Below are positions 44,675 to 53,654 of a stretch of 64,000 nt of DNA, piece by piece. Source of the stretch: Candidatus Aminicenantota bacterium (GTDB lineage Bacteria; Acidobacteriota; Aminicenantia; UBA2199). The notes under the pieces are model-generated. The model did not search any database. It was not told where the DNA came from and saw nothing but the letters and a program-made list of their open reading frames with translations. The position numbers and the translations under genes were made by a program. The stretch is taken from assembly GCA_026393835.1 (NCBI GenBank), contig JAPKZK010000145.1:38188-102187 (forward strand), read 5' to 3'. The first letter of the stretch is position 1, and each line of letters opens with the position of its first letter.

Positions 44675-47113
44675 TTATTCTTTATTGACCATGCACACTC
44701 GAAACCCCAACGCATTATTGCGCTCCGCAGGCTCATACTTCCTGCGGGAAGAACACGTGATAAATCTTTCGTTATCGTAAAAACTTCCGCCGCGGGCAGA
44801 TTGATTATCGCACCATTCTTCCGCGTTGCCGGCCATATTCAATAAGCCATACGGGGAAGCGCCCCGGGGATTGGCGTCGACTTTAATTGTTTTCGTTGAA
44901 AGAGATGAAAAGTTTGCTAAATTATCTTCAGGAAAATTATTCCCCCATGGATATTTGCGGCCGTCCGTGCCCTGGGCTGCTTTTTGCCACTGGGACTCGG
45001 AAGGAAGTTTAAAGTTCATCCCGGTTTTACTGGACAGCCATTGGCAATATGCGTTTGCATTATTCCAGGATATTCCAACTATGGGGAAATCTTCACCGGT
45101 TTGATTTCTATAATAATTATCATTCCCGGTTTCGACATTAAAAGGGCTTCCCTTTTCCTGCCATTCGGGTTCATTGGTCTGGGTTTCGTTTACAAATTTC
45201 AGGTACTGGGTAACCGAAACTTCGGTTTTCGCCATCCAGTACCCGGTCAGTCCTTCAGAGGCAGGAATGTAGACCATGACGATCCCATCCCCAAATTCAG
45301 CTTCCCAGGCTTTCTGTTGGTTTTGTTTTACCTGTTTATTTACCTTATATATTGTTATTACATCCCCCGGCATGGATTTTAGGAATTGGATGGTTTTATC
45401 CAGGTCTTGAAGGTTACTATCCGGTTTTATTTCAATGGCCAGTAAATAATTTTCTTCTGCTTCCTGGGATTTTGCTTCCTTACAATAGGCTTCCGCGGCG
45501 GAAACACTGGCGGTGAATATTTTGTTCTCCAGTTCCGCTGTCTTTACCGTCTCTCCCAGTTTTTTTGCCATTTTCACGCTGTCATTGGCGCTTTTCAATT
45601 CGCCTTTCTTTAGATATTCTTCCGCATCCGCGATATATTTATCGACTTGTTGGGTAATTCCTGCTTCCAACTGGTATATATCTCGTTGGACCTGCGAAAT
45701 AATCGATTTTGTATCTTCGTTCTGGGGGATATTCCCATATTTATCCAGAAACTTACGGCACTCCGCGATCTTCGTATCCACAGCCACATCGCGGTTTAAC
45801 ATCGCCTCCAACTCTTTGAAATCTTTTCCCACTTCCGGCTGCCATGTTTTTGCTTCGATCAGGATGGCGAGGTCCCTTGCTTCGGGGGTATCTTTTATTT
45901 TCAGGGCAGTACTTATATTATAAGCGGCTTTTCCCAGGTCGCCGGCCTTATAATACCTTTCGGCATTTGTAAAATACTCCATGTAACCGGGTTCCGTGGT
46001 GCCCCGGGGGGAAAGGATAAATATATAAATAACCAGTGCGGAGATTAGAATCGTTAAAGCCATGAAAAGGTATTTGGTATATTTCCGTTTTTTCCCTTTC
46101 TGCTCGCCGGTTTCCTTTGAATCCTGGTTATCTTTTTTCTCTTTATCATTCCTGGCTTTTTCAACAGCAAGGCCCTTTTCGATTTTTTCTAAATCTCCCA
46201 GTAGGTCCTCGGCTTTATGATACCTGTTTTCCGGTTCTTTTGCCAGCGCCTTTTTGATTATATCCTGGATCCCGGACGGCGCTAACGGATTTTTAATTCT
46301 TACGTCGGGAACAGGGGTTAGTAAGTGGCCTTTGACAATCTCGGCAAACGTTCCTTTAAATGGTACATCGCCGGTCAACATTTCATATAGCAATATACCG
46401 AAAGCGTAAAGATCGACTCCCGGACCGATATTGCTGTGTATTTGAAATTGATCCGGCGACATGTATATCGGCGTTCCCATCGACTTATCGATCTCTGCTT
46501 CTGCGGCGCTTTCCGATATATCTATTATATCTTTTGCCAGGCCGAAATCGATCAATATGGCCCGGTCACTCTCTTTCTCGATTATTATATTGGGCGGCTT
46601 TATGTCGCGGTGAACAATCCCGGCTTCATGTATCCTGGCAATGGCATGGAGTATATCTTTCGAAATATTCATTACCCGATCCATTTCCAGGGGAGAGGTC
46701 TCATGGAGTATATTTTTTAAACTTCGGCCTTCCACGAATTGCATAATGATATAGGTAACATTAAGCCCCTCGTTTTCATCGGCCAGCACGTCTACATCAT
46801 ATACCTGAACTACACCGGGATGATGGATTTTACTGTACGACTTCGCTTCATTGATAAATCTCTTTTTTATAAACTCAAATTTTTCTAGAATGTTCCGGGC
46901 ATCGCCCTTTTCCAATGTCTGTAAAATATAATGGGAATCCATTATTTTCAGGGCATGCTCCTGGCCCAGGATTTTATGATGCAGCAGGTAGACTTTGGAA
47001 AAGGAACCCTGGCCGATGAATCGTATGTATTCATACTTTGCTCCCAATTTTTGCAACACGCTCTTTAATGCGTCATCCTCTTTCATTTGTTCCATATTTT
47101 GTCTATTTATCAT
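44675..47113 (-). CDS. Membrane Ser/Thr protein kinase with C-terminal FGE-sulfatase (SUMF1-like) domain
   Basis: 812 residues. The kinase (about 28-310) looks active: glycine loop IGQGSFSKV, Lys56 in HALK, Asp170 in VHRDIKPPN and Asp189 in DFGLA. A charged linker leads to a membrane helix (about 347-367), a coiled or repeat region (about 380-600), and an external FGE-type domain (about 600-812) with KTEVSVTQYLKFV, SWNNANAYCQWLS, RLPSE-like KLPSESQWQKAA and GNAEEWC. The cytoplasmic kinase is thus linked to an outside FGE domain. It overlaps the pseudokinase gene by 11 nt and is the second gene of that operon. Confidence 0.9.
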   Translation of the reverse strand: MINRQNMEQMKEDDALKSVLQKLGAKYEYIRFIGQGSFSKVYLLHHKILGQEHALKIMDSHYILQTLEKGDARNILEKFEFIKKRFINEAKSYSKIHHPGVVQVYDVDVLADENEGLNVTYIIMQFVEGRSLKNILHETSPLEMDRVMNISKDILHAIARIHEAGIVHRDIKPPNIIIEKESDRAILIDFGLAKDIIDISESAAEAEIDKSMGTPIYMSPDQFQIHSNIGPGVDLYAFGILLYEMLTGDVPFKGTFAEIVKGHLLTPVPDVRIKNPLAPSGIQDIIKKALAKEPENRYHKAEDLLGDLEKIEKGLAVEKARNDKEKKDNQDSKETGEQKGKKRKYTKYLFMALTILISALVIYIFILSPRGTTEPGYMEYFTNAERYYKAGDLGKAAYNISTALKIKDTPEARDLAILIEAKTWQPEVGKDFKELEAMLNRDVAVDTKIAECRKFLDKYGNIPQNEDTKSIISQVQRDIYQLEAGITQQVDKYIADAEEYLKKGELKSANDSVKMAKKLGETVKTAELENKIFTASVSAAEAYCKEAKSQEAEENYLLAIEIKPDSNLQDLDKTIQFLKSMPGDVITIYKVNKQVKQNQQKAWEAEFGDGIVMVYIPASEGLTGYWMAKTEVSVTQYLKFVNETQTNEPEWQEKGSPFNVETGNDNYYRNQTGEDFPIVGISWNNANAYCQWLSSKTGMNFKLPSESQWQKAAQGTDGRKYPWGNNFPEDNLANFSSLSTKTIKVDANPRGASPYGLLNMAGNAEEWCDNQSARGGSFYDNERFITCSSRRKYEPAERNNALGFRVCMVNKE

Positions 47114-49970
47114 TATATATTATAGCGGTCACAAAAATTTTTGCTTTTTCCCAATCCTCGCTGCCCGTATCAAGCACCGGGTTATTCGAATATTTTTTCC
47201 ATTGGATGCCGTCGGTGGACGTTGCCAGCCGGACGGGATAATATTCGATTTTCTCGGTGGATGCCGTATAATACATCTTATAACCGCTGGAGTCGTGGAT
47301 AACGCAGGGATTCATTTCCAGCGTGACATCTTGATCGTCATATACCGGGTTAACCGGGTACTTGTTCCAGGTAATGCCATCCCCGGATGTGGCATAACCG
47401 ATCCTGGATTCGCCGCCCGATTTCCCTGTATACCACATCCGGAATTTTCCGCTTTCGAATAAAACAGACCCAATGATTACACAATCCTGGTCCCAGTCGC
47501 CGGGGTTTCCTTTTGTAAGTACATGTCTATCGCTGTATCTTTCCATTTTTAATATCGATTGGCCTTCAACTGTTGTGCGGGCGTAATAAATAGCATCATT
47601 CTCTGAAAACCACATTTTATAATAGTCCCCCATGTAAAGTATTGGTCCGGGAAATTTAATCTTCCCATTGTCTAAGATTACTTCCTCAATATTGTTTTTA
47701 GTCCATTTAGCGATGTTTTCGAAACGTGAATAACCGATGTGATACTCAAGACTTTTGTCTGTCCGGGTACTACCGCTGAACAGCATATGGAAATATTGCC
47801 CATCATGAACGACATACGGCTGGCCGGATTCGAACTGGTTAAAACTTCCTATTTCTCCATGGGGTATGATGGGATTGTTTTTATCGCGTTCCCATTGGAT
47901 GCCGTCGGAGGATATTGCATAACCGATGCCCCCGCCCGGCGTGTCGGCATTTCCAGGTTTACCGCTGTACCACATTTCATATTTTTTACCGCCGCCGATT
48001 ATTCCGGGTCCCAGGATAAGCCAGATGGCTGCTATAAAGACGAAGGTTAAAAACGTTAAACCCATTACCCATTTTTTCTTAAATTGCTGAAAGAACTTTG
48101 AAATTTTTTTGCCGCTTTCACGGTTCTCCAACTCTTGATAATCCGCTGTGGGTTTCCCTTCAAATAATGACTCGCAAACCTCCTCCATATTTCGATACCG
48201 TTTTTGCCTGTCCTTTTCAAGGCACTTCATGATGACGGCATTTGTTCTTTCGGAAATCCCGGTAATGGCGGGGATAGTTGCCGGGTCTCTTATCAAATCT
48301 TTTTCATCGAATGGCATTCTTCCCATAAGCAATTGGTATAACAATATTCCATAGCCCCATACATCGGTCTGGGCATTATCCTCTTTCCAGATTTCAGCCA
48401 GGTGTTCGGGGGGAGCAACCAGTAATGATGAAGACCCCATGAGGTCCTGCCCTGTGGTGTCTGAGATCGCCTTTTTTATCTTCAGGGATAGTCCGAAGTT
48501 GATTATCTTTACCCGGTTGCCTTCAGCGGTTATCATAATATTGGTATCTTTCAAATTCCGGTGGATCACGCCATTGCGGTGGGCTTCGATTAAACCCGAC
48601 GCCACCTGTTTCATTATAGCAAGGGCTTCCACTTCTCTTAATTTTTTCCCTTTTACCGCCCCCAATTTTTTTTTGAGATTAAAGCCCTTGATGTATTCCA
48701 TCAGGATGAAATTCAAATCACCCTCCTCCTCTCTTTGTAAACCGTAAAAATCGACTATATTCCGATGGGGGATATATCTCAATTCATTCCTTATTTGCTC
48801 GAAGCCATCTTTAATATAATTGAATTGAGGGGGGAATAGCTTGATAGCTCTTGCCGTCTCTTCTATTGGGTCCCATACTTTGTAAATAATTCCTCTTCCC
48901 CCCTCGTCGATGAGTTCCTGGACAATATACCTGCCCAGAAGCCTTTTATTGATAAGGGATTCCGGGTCAAATTCTATTTCGTGTGCTTTAAATATGAGCC
49001 TATCGACGTCGGGACGCGATTCGGAGTCGATCTCAATCATTGTTAGAAGCAGTTCATGGATTTTACGTTCCTTTCCCGGTATTCTACCTGTGTCTATTTT
49101 TTTCCTCACTTCATGCTTAAAAAAATTAAAAACCCGGTAGTTTTTTAAAAAAAAGGCCGATATATCCTCATCTCTTATTACCAGGCGTCTGTCCCCAAAC
49201 AAACGTTGGAAATCTTCCTGCTCTTCATTCGATAGATCATTCGTTTTTTTCAGCAGGTCATCGGGCGGCTTACTGCCGGAAAAGAGTTCGCAAAAAGCAA
49301 TCCCGGCTGAAAAAATATCGCATTTAGCGGATATATTATCCCGGTCGTAAAAAATTTCCGGCGCCATATGCCCGGGGGTGCCACATAACCGCAGGTCATT
49401 CTTCAGAAAATCATCCTTTTTTAAGTAGAACTCAAAATTCCCGATTTTTAACCGGTTATTCACCAGGAATAGGTTTTCCAATTTTAAATCAAAATGAATA
49501 AGGTCTTTTGAGTGCATCGCCTTCAAGTCCTTCAAAAACTGGATAAACCATTTTAATTTGTTATCAAAGCTTTCATCCAGGTTATATTTAAGGGTGTTGT
49601 CTGCCGGTTCCCAGGCGCTGACAAAAACATCCCGGTCGAAAAAAATTTGTTCATCGCCTATAAAAGCATATTTTAAAAGCGTTAATGGCTTTTGGAATTC
49701 AAGGAGATATTTTTTATAGTCATCCCCCATCAATATCATCACGGTTCTCAATTTATCCTGGTAATCGTCTTCCTTATAACTCATCCTTAGGGCAATGCGT
49801 TTTTTATCATCAACCTCAGCCAGGAAAACATATCCACTTGAACTCAAACCAATGGTCTCAAGAATTTCAAATACACCAACTTCGGTATATGGATTTTTAA
49901 AAACTACCCTTTCACCAAAATTTCCTTTTTCAATTTTTTTATAAAAGTCCTTCAAACTTATGGCGATCAT
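47103..49970 (-). CDS. Tandem pseudokinase membrane protein with extracytoplasmic beta-propeller
   Basis: 955 residues from ATG 49968-49970 (GGGAG 8 nt upstream). First kinase fold (about 28-335): the VAIK lysine is Arg62 (IALRM), HxD is kept (HFDLKLEN, Asp161), but DFG is NFE (Asn178). Second fold (about 348-605): Lys377 is kept (RAIKLF), but HRD is HRN (Asn472) and DFG is NFG (Asn491). Both should be inactive or very weak. A membrane helix (about 634-656) leads to a five-bladed-type propeller (660-955) with repeats such as YEMWYSGK, IGYAISSDGIQWERD and RMWYTGKSG, as in GH32/43/62-like proteins. It may sense a glycan outside and regulate the coupled kinase inside. Confidence 0.87.
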   Translation of the reverse strand: MIAISLKDFYKKIEKGNFGERVVFKNPYTEVGVFEILETIGLSSSGYVFLAEVDDKKRIALRMSYKEDDYQDKLRTVMILMGDDYKKYLLEFQKPLTLLKYAFIGDEQIFFDRDVFVSAWEPADNTLKYNLDESFDNKLKWFIQFLKDLKAMHSKDLIHFDLKLENLFLVNNRLKIGNFEFYLKKDDFLKNDLRLCGTPGHMAPEIFYDRDNISAKCDIFSAGIAFCELFSGSKPPDDLLKKTNDLSNEEQEDFQRLFGDRRLVIRDEDISAFFLKNYRVFNFFKHEVRKKIDTGRIPGKERKIHELLLTMIEIDSESRPDVDRLIFKAHEIEFDPESLINKRLLGRYIVQELIDEGGRGIIYKVWDPIEETARAIKLFPPQFNYIKDGFEQIRNELRYIPHRNIVDFYGLQREEEGDLNFILMEYIKGFNLKKKLGAVKGKKLREVEALAIMKQVASGLIEAHRNGVIHRNLKDTNIMITAEGNRVKIINFGLSLKIKKAISDTTGQDLMGSSSLLVAPPEHLAEIWKEDNAQTDVWGYGILLYQLLMGRMPFDEKDLIRDPATIPAITGISERTNAVIMKCLEKDRQKRYRNMEEVCESLFEGKPTADYQELENRESGKKISKFFQQFKKKWVMGLTFLTFVFIAAIWLILGPGIIGGGKKYEMWYSGKPGNADTPGGGIGYAISSDGIQWERDKNNPIIPHGEIGSFNQFESGQPYVVHDGQYFHMLFSGSTRTDKSLEYHIGYSRFENIAKWTKNNIEEVILDNGKIKFPGPILYMGDYYKMWFSENDAIYYARTTVEGQSILKMERYSDRHVLTKGNPGDWDQDCVIIGSVLFESGKFRMWYTGKSGGESRIGYATSGDGITWNKYPVNPVYDDQDVTLEMNPCVIHDSSGYKMYYTASTEKIEYYPVRLATSTDGIQWKKYSNNPVLDTGSEDWEKAKIFVTAIIYNDK

Positions 49971-50088
49971 TATTCGACTCCCAATGCATATATCCTCCTG
50001 CCCTATCACCGGCTGTGCAACGAAACTGAATACGAAAAGCGGCTTGCAGATAGGGATTCAACCGCATCACCATCGACCGGGGCGACAT
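49939..50088 (-). CDS. Possible 49-codon leader ORF overlapping the pseudokinase start
   Basis: Reads MSPRSMVMRLNPYLQAAFRI on to QFRCTAGDRAGGYMHWES and ends inside the pseudokinase gene in another frame. An internal ATG with AGGAGGA upstream (about 49985) also lies in this frame. It is within the leader of the promoter at 50125-50153. It could be translated as a regulatory leader or be chance; there is no family match. Confidence 0.25.
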   Translation of the reverse strand: MSPRSMVMRLNPYLQAAFRIQFRCTAGDRAGGYMHWESNNDRHKFEGLL

Positions 50089-50124
50089 ATGCCTGATAAA
50101 AGTATTTTTTTTGAGCATATGGAT

Positions 50125-50153
50125 ATTATATTGGAAATTTTCCTGTTTATCAA
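50125..50153 (-). promoter_or_regulatory. Promoter of the pseudokinase-kinase operon
   Basis: On the minus strand TTGATA (50148-50153), 17-nt spacer, TATAAT (50125-50130). The leader to ATG 49970 is about 145 nt. It lies in the region shared with the divergent SIR2-TIR operon. Confidence 0.6.
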
Positions 50154-50256
50154 TGTTTTTTCTGAGAGAATTTTTTTCTTTCTCTGCCTTATTAGGCCCT
50201 GGTGGGCTTTTCTGTTTTTATTTCCCGGGGGCAAAAAAAATTTTCCTTTTTTCGAT

Positions 50257-50285
50257 TTGAAAAACCGGTTGACTTCTGTTAAAAT
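50257..50285 (+). promoter_or_regulatory. Promoter of the SIR2-TIR operon
   Basis: TTGAAA (50257-50262), 17-nt spacer, TAAAAT (50280-50285). An alternative -35 TTGACT (50269-50274) pairs at 17 nt with TAATTC (50292-50297). The start codon is at 50321. Confidence 0.5.
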
Positions 50286-50320
50286 ATCATCTAATTCAGT
50301 GTTGAAGGTTAAAAAGAAAA

Positions 50321-51643
50321 ATGAACGATATAAAAGGAATCGAAATTAATGGCGACTTCGGTGATTGGGGGGATGATGACTGGAATACGTTGATTAAAGC
50401 CATCATGCGGGGAAATTGCATTTTGATGTTAGGCCCGGATGCCTCTACTGTGGAAGAAAATGGAACTTATCGCCCGTTAACGGAAATACTGGCAAATCAA
50501 TTGGCGGAAAAGATCAGGCCGGAAGATAAAACCCAGATAGATGTATCTAATTTAGCACAAGTATCCCAATACTATATAAGAACAAAAAAAAAAGATGACC
50601 TTTTGACTAAAGTTTCCAGGTTTTACGAGGATAGGCCATGGATTATTTCCAGCCTACACACTGATCTGGCTGCTTTGCCTTTTTATTTTGTCATTACTAC
50701 CGCGCTTGATAAAATGTTTTATGACGCACTGGACAGGGAAAATAAGATTCCGCATGTGGGGCGGTATAATTTTAGAGACTCCCCGCAGGTTGAGGTAGAT
50801 ATGGGCACCTGTAAAAATCCATTGGTGTTCTACCTCTACGGGAATATCGATGATGAAAATTCTTTATTGTTAGCGGAGAGCGACATCTTGGAATATCTAT
50901 ATAATATGATTTCCAGGGATACTCCCCTCCAGGAAAATATCCGCAGTGAATTGGAAGATGAGGACAAAATTTTTCTTTTTTTGGGGTTTGGCTTCCGGCA
51001 CTGGTATTTACGAATTCTTATTTATATACTGAAAGCATGTAAAAAAAGCAGCCGCTCTTTTGCCTTCGAACAATTTATCCCCGGTCATATAGATGAATTA
51101 CAAAAAACCGTATTCTTTTTCAATAACAATGACTACAATATACACATTTTTCCAAAAGATCTACAGCGATTTGCCGGGGAATTGAAAAGGCGAGCCGAGC
51201 AATTTCCGAACATTGACCCTTTGACACCGGAAGTGTTCATATGCTATGCCCATGAAGATAAGAAATATGCAGAGGAATTGTATCAAAACCTTGAGGCAAA
51301 AGGTTTAATGCCCTGGCTAGATAATAAAAAACTCAAGCCTGGCGATTATTGGGAAGAACGCATTGAAGAAGCAATCAAACAGGTGGATTATTTTGTCGTG
51401 CTGATAAGTAAATCGCTGAATAACGGGATGCAAGGTTTCGTTGCCCAGGAAATTGATTTGGCCTTGAAAAGGCGGGAAATTGGCAATACGAATAAGCGTT
51501 TTATCATCCCGGTTAAAATAGAGGAATGCGACGTTGTGGAAAAACTGGAAAAAATCCATGCCATCGATTTGTACGCAAAAAACGGTATAAAAGAATTGAT
51601 CGATAATATCCAGGAGGACTTTAAAAAAAAAGATAAACAATAA
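50321..51643 (+). CDS. SIR2-like / TIR fusion protein
   Basis: 440 residues. The N-terminal SIR2-like domain (about 20-290) has LMLGPDAS (36-42) in the nucleotide loop, ITTALD (125-130) where active enzymes have TTNxD, and FYLYGNID (170-177) where active enzymes have LHG; so the catalytic Asn and His appear replaced by Ala and Tyr. The C-terminal TIR domain (about 303-435) starts PEVFICYAHEDKKYAEEL and keeps Glu377 in VAQEIDLAL. TIR domains of this kind cleave NAD+ or make signal nucleotides. First gene of a four-gene operon; the next start is 2 nt after its stop. Confidence 0.85.
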   Translation: MNDIKGIEINGDFGDWGDDDWNTLIKAIMRGNCILMLGPDASTVEENGTYRPLTEILANQLAEKIRPEDKTQIDVSNLAQVSQYYIRTKKKDDLLTKVSRFYEDRPWIISSLHTDLAALPFYFVITTALDKMFYDALDRENKIPHVGRYNFRDSPQVEVDMGTCKNPLVFYLYGNIDDENSLLLAESDILEYLYNMISRDTPLQENIRSELEDEDKIFLFLGFGFRHWYLRILIYILKACKKSSRSFAFEQFIPGHIDELQKTVFFFNNNDYNIHIFPKDLQRFAGELKRRAEQFPNIDPLTPEVFICYAHEDKKYAEELYQNLEAKGLMPWLDNKKLKPGDYWEERIEEAIKQVDYFVVLISKSLNNGMQGFVAQEIDLALKRREIGNTNKRFIIPVKIEECDVVEKLEKIHAIDLYAKNGIKELIDNIQEDFKKKDKQ

Positions 51644-51645
51644 CC

Positions 51646-53607
51646 ATGAGCAAACCATCACAAATGAATCCAACTTACCGGTATCCCGGTTTTCGCTCAT
51701 TTGAGGACAATGATATCGACCGCCGCTTATTTTTTGGCAGGGAAAAGGAAAAGAAATTGTTTTTTCATAAAGTACTGGTAAACCGCCTGACAGTGTTATT
51801 TGCCAGGTCGGGTTTGGGCAAAACATCATTGATTAATGCCGGCTTAAACCAGGCCCTGCGCGTCAAGGGATATACCCCATTGTTGATCCGGTTAAATAAT
51901 GCTGCCATTGACCCTATGGAGCAAATTTACCAGGAAATAAAAGAAATTGTTAAGCTGGAAAACTTACGCTGGCTCCCAGAGAAAATTCCCTGGAAACTGG
52001 TTTTAATTTTGGACCAATTTGAAGAATTTTTTATATTGTATTCCCCGGAGATTCGGCAATCATTTATAAAGCAAATGGCCGACCTTATCAATAACAATAT
52101 ACCCGATGAAGTATTGAGAATCTTCCAACCGGAAGAAACTTCTCCTTACAGTGATAGGCCCCCCAATATAAAGATAATTATATCAATACGGGAAGATTTC
52201 CTGGGACACTTGGAAGAAATGGCCGATTTTATCCCCATTATCCTTAATAGTCGGTTCAGGTTGCCGCCGTTGAGTTTTGATCAGGCTAGGCAGGCGATCA
52301 ATGGCCCTTCAAATGTGGATATTGAATCGATATTAACCCAACCTTTTACCTTTACCGAAGAAGCCGTAAATGAGATGCTGAATTTTTTGTGCCGACGAAA
52401 CGAGAGAGGCAAAACCATAAAAACGGATGAAGTGGAATCGTTTCAACTCCAGTTGCTGTGTCGGCACATAGAAGAGCACATCGTGCCGGAAAAAACAAAT
52501 TTCGGAAAAGGCGATATTATTATTGAATCGGCTGAGCTGGGAGGTGATGACGGTATGCGCCAGGTCATGGAGAGATTCTATGGGAATATTCTGGACAAAT
52601 TTAAACCTGGAGATCCCCGTAATCGAATCCGTAAGTTGTTTGAAGACGAAGATGGTTTAATCAGCGTCTCCGATCGCCGGTTAAGCCTGGAACAGTCGGA
52701 AATCGAACGTAAGTTTAATGTCTCCGAAAAAGAATTGTTGCAGTTGATTAATTACAGGCTGCTTCGTTCCGAGCCGCGGGTGGGAAGTGTTTATTATGAA
52801 TTAAGCCATGATACGTTGATTCTTCCGATAAGGAAATTCCAGGAGAAGCAGCAAGAGCAAGAAGATTTACTCAATAAACTCAGTGCAGAGGCATTAAGTA
52901 TTGAAGCCGGTAATCCTGGCGCATATGAAAAGTTAGCGCTCGAATATATAAAAAATGGAGCCCCGGTAAAAGCGGTGGAAATTTACCGGCAAGCATTAAA
53001 TGTCGCTCCCGAATACGCCGATATTTACTCAAATATATCCAAAAACTTGATAATACAAGGCAATGAAAATCTGGCTGAGGATATTTATGAATGCACCTTA
53101 AAAAGTGGCTCTAAAAAAGCATCATTATACTTTGATCTTGGAAATCGATACCGTAATCTTAAAAAATATAATAAAGCGGCAGCGGCTTTTCAAACTGCGT
53201 TTGAACTTGACCCTGAAAATATTTCCACTAAAATCAATTTAGTAGAAAACTATTTCCTGGCAAAACAATCTGAAAAGGCCGGTTCATTGGCAAAAGAAGT
53301 AATGGAAATAAAAAATATTTCTGCGGCAGAAAAATTGGCAGTTCATTGTATTTCTATTTTATCTTTATTGATCCAGGGAAAGATGGAGGAAGCAGATACG
53401 CAATCGAAAATTATGGAAGATTTTTATAAATCTCTTCCTGACAAGTATGAGAGAAATTGGAGTTACAGGGACATGGAAAGTTTCATACTGGAGAATAAAA
53501 AATTATTTGAGCCAAATGCTGGAAGCCTTCTTGAATTGATTAAGAAGTTGGAATCCCCCCAAAAAAGTGAATTACTCTTCGGGGTAAGGTTTAGATATCA
53601 TGATTGA
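51646..53607 (+). CDS. nSTAND-type NTPase with C-terminal TPRs
   Basis: 653 residues. It starts with the nSTAND1 signature YRYPGFRSFEDNDIDRRLFF, then FFGREKE, the P loop RSGLGKTSLINAG (54-66) and Walker B LVLILDQFEEFF (118-129). A winged-helix-like region (about 300-400) ends in YYELSHDTLI. TPR-like helices follow (about 420-600, for example KAVEIYRQALNVAPEYADIY). No effector domain is fused, so it probably gates the SIR2-TIR or caspase products of the same operon through NTP-dependent oligomerisation. Confidence 0.87.
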   Translation: MSKPSQMNPTYRYPGFRSFEDNDIDRRLFFGREKEKKLFFHKVLVNRLTVLFARSGLGKTSLINAGLNQALRVKGYTPLLIRLNNAAIDPMEQIYQEIKEIVKLENLRWLPEKIPWKLVLILDQFEEFFILYSPEIRQSFIKQMADLINNNIPDEVLRIFQPEETSPYSDRPPNIKIIISIREDFLGHLEEMADFIPIILNSRFRLPPLSFDQARQAINGPSNVDIESILTQPFTFTEEAVNEMLNFLCRRNERGKTIKTDEVESFQLQLLCRHIEEHIVPEKTNFGKGDIIIESAELGGDDGMRQVMERFYGNILDKFKPGDPRNRIRKLFEDEDGLISVSDRRLSLEQSEIERKFNVSEKELLQLINYRLLRSEPRVGSVYYELSHDTLILPIRKFQEKQQEQEDLLNKLSAEALSIEAGNPGAYEKLALEYIKNGAPVKAVEIYRQALNVAPEYADIYSNISKNLIIQGNENLAEDIYECTLKSGSKKASLYFDLGNRYRNLKKYNKAAAAFQTAFELDPENISTKINLVENYFLAKQSEKAGSLAKEVMEIKNISAAEKLAVHCISILSLLIQGKMEEADTQSKIMEDFYKSLPDKYERNWSYRDMESFILENKKLFEPNAGSLLELIKKLESPQKSELLFGVRFRYHD

Positions 53608-53654
53608 AACTCCCAAAAATATGAAACAAAAAAAGAAAAAAGGAGGGGCATAAA

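Noticed and set aside
52900..53600. Separate TPR gene at the end of the nSTAND gene
   Set aside because: The frame is continuous with the NTPase domain and no internal ribosome-binding site is seen.
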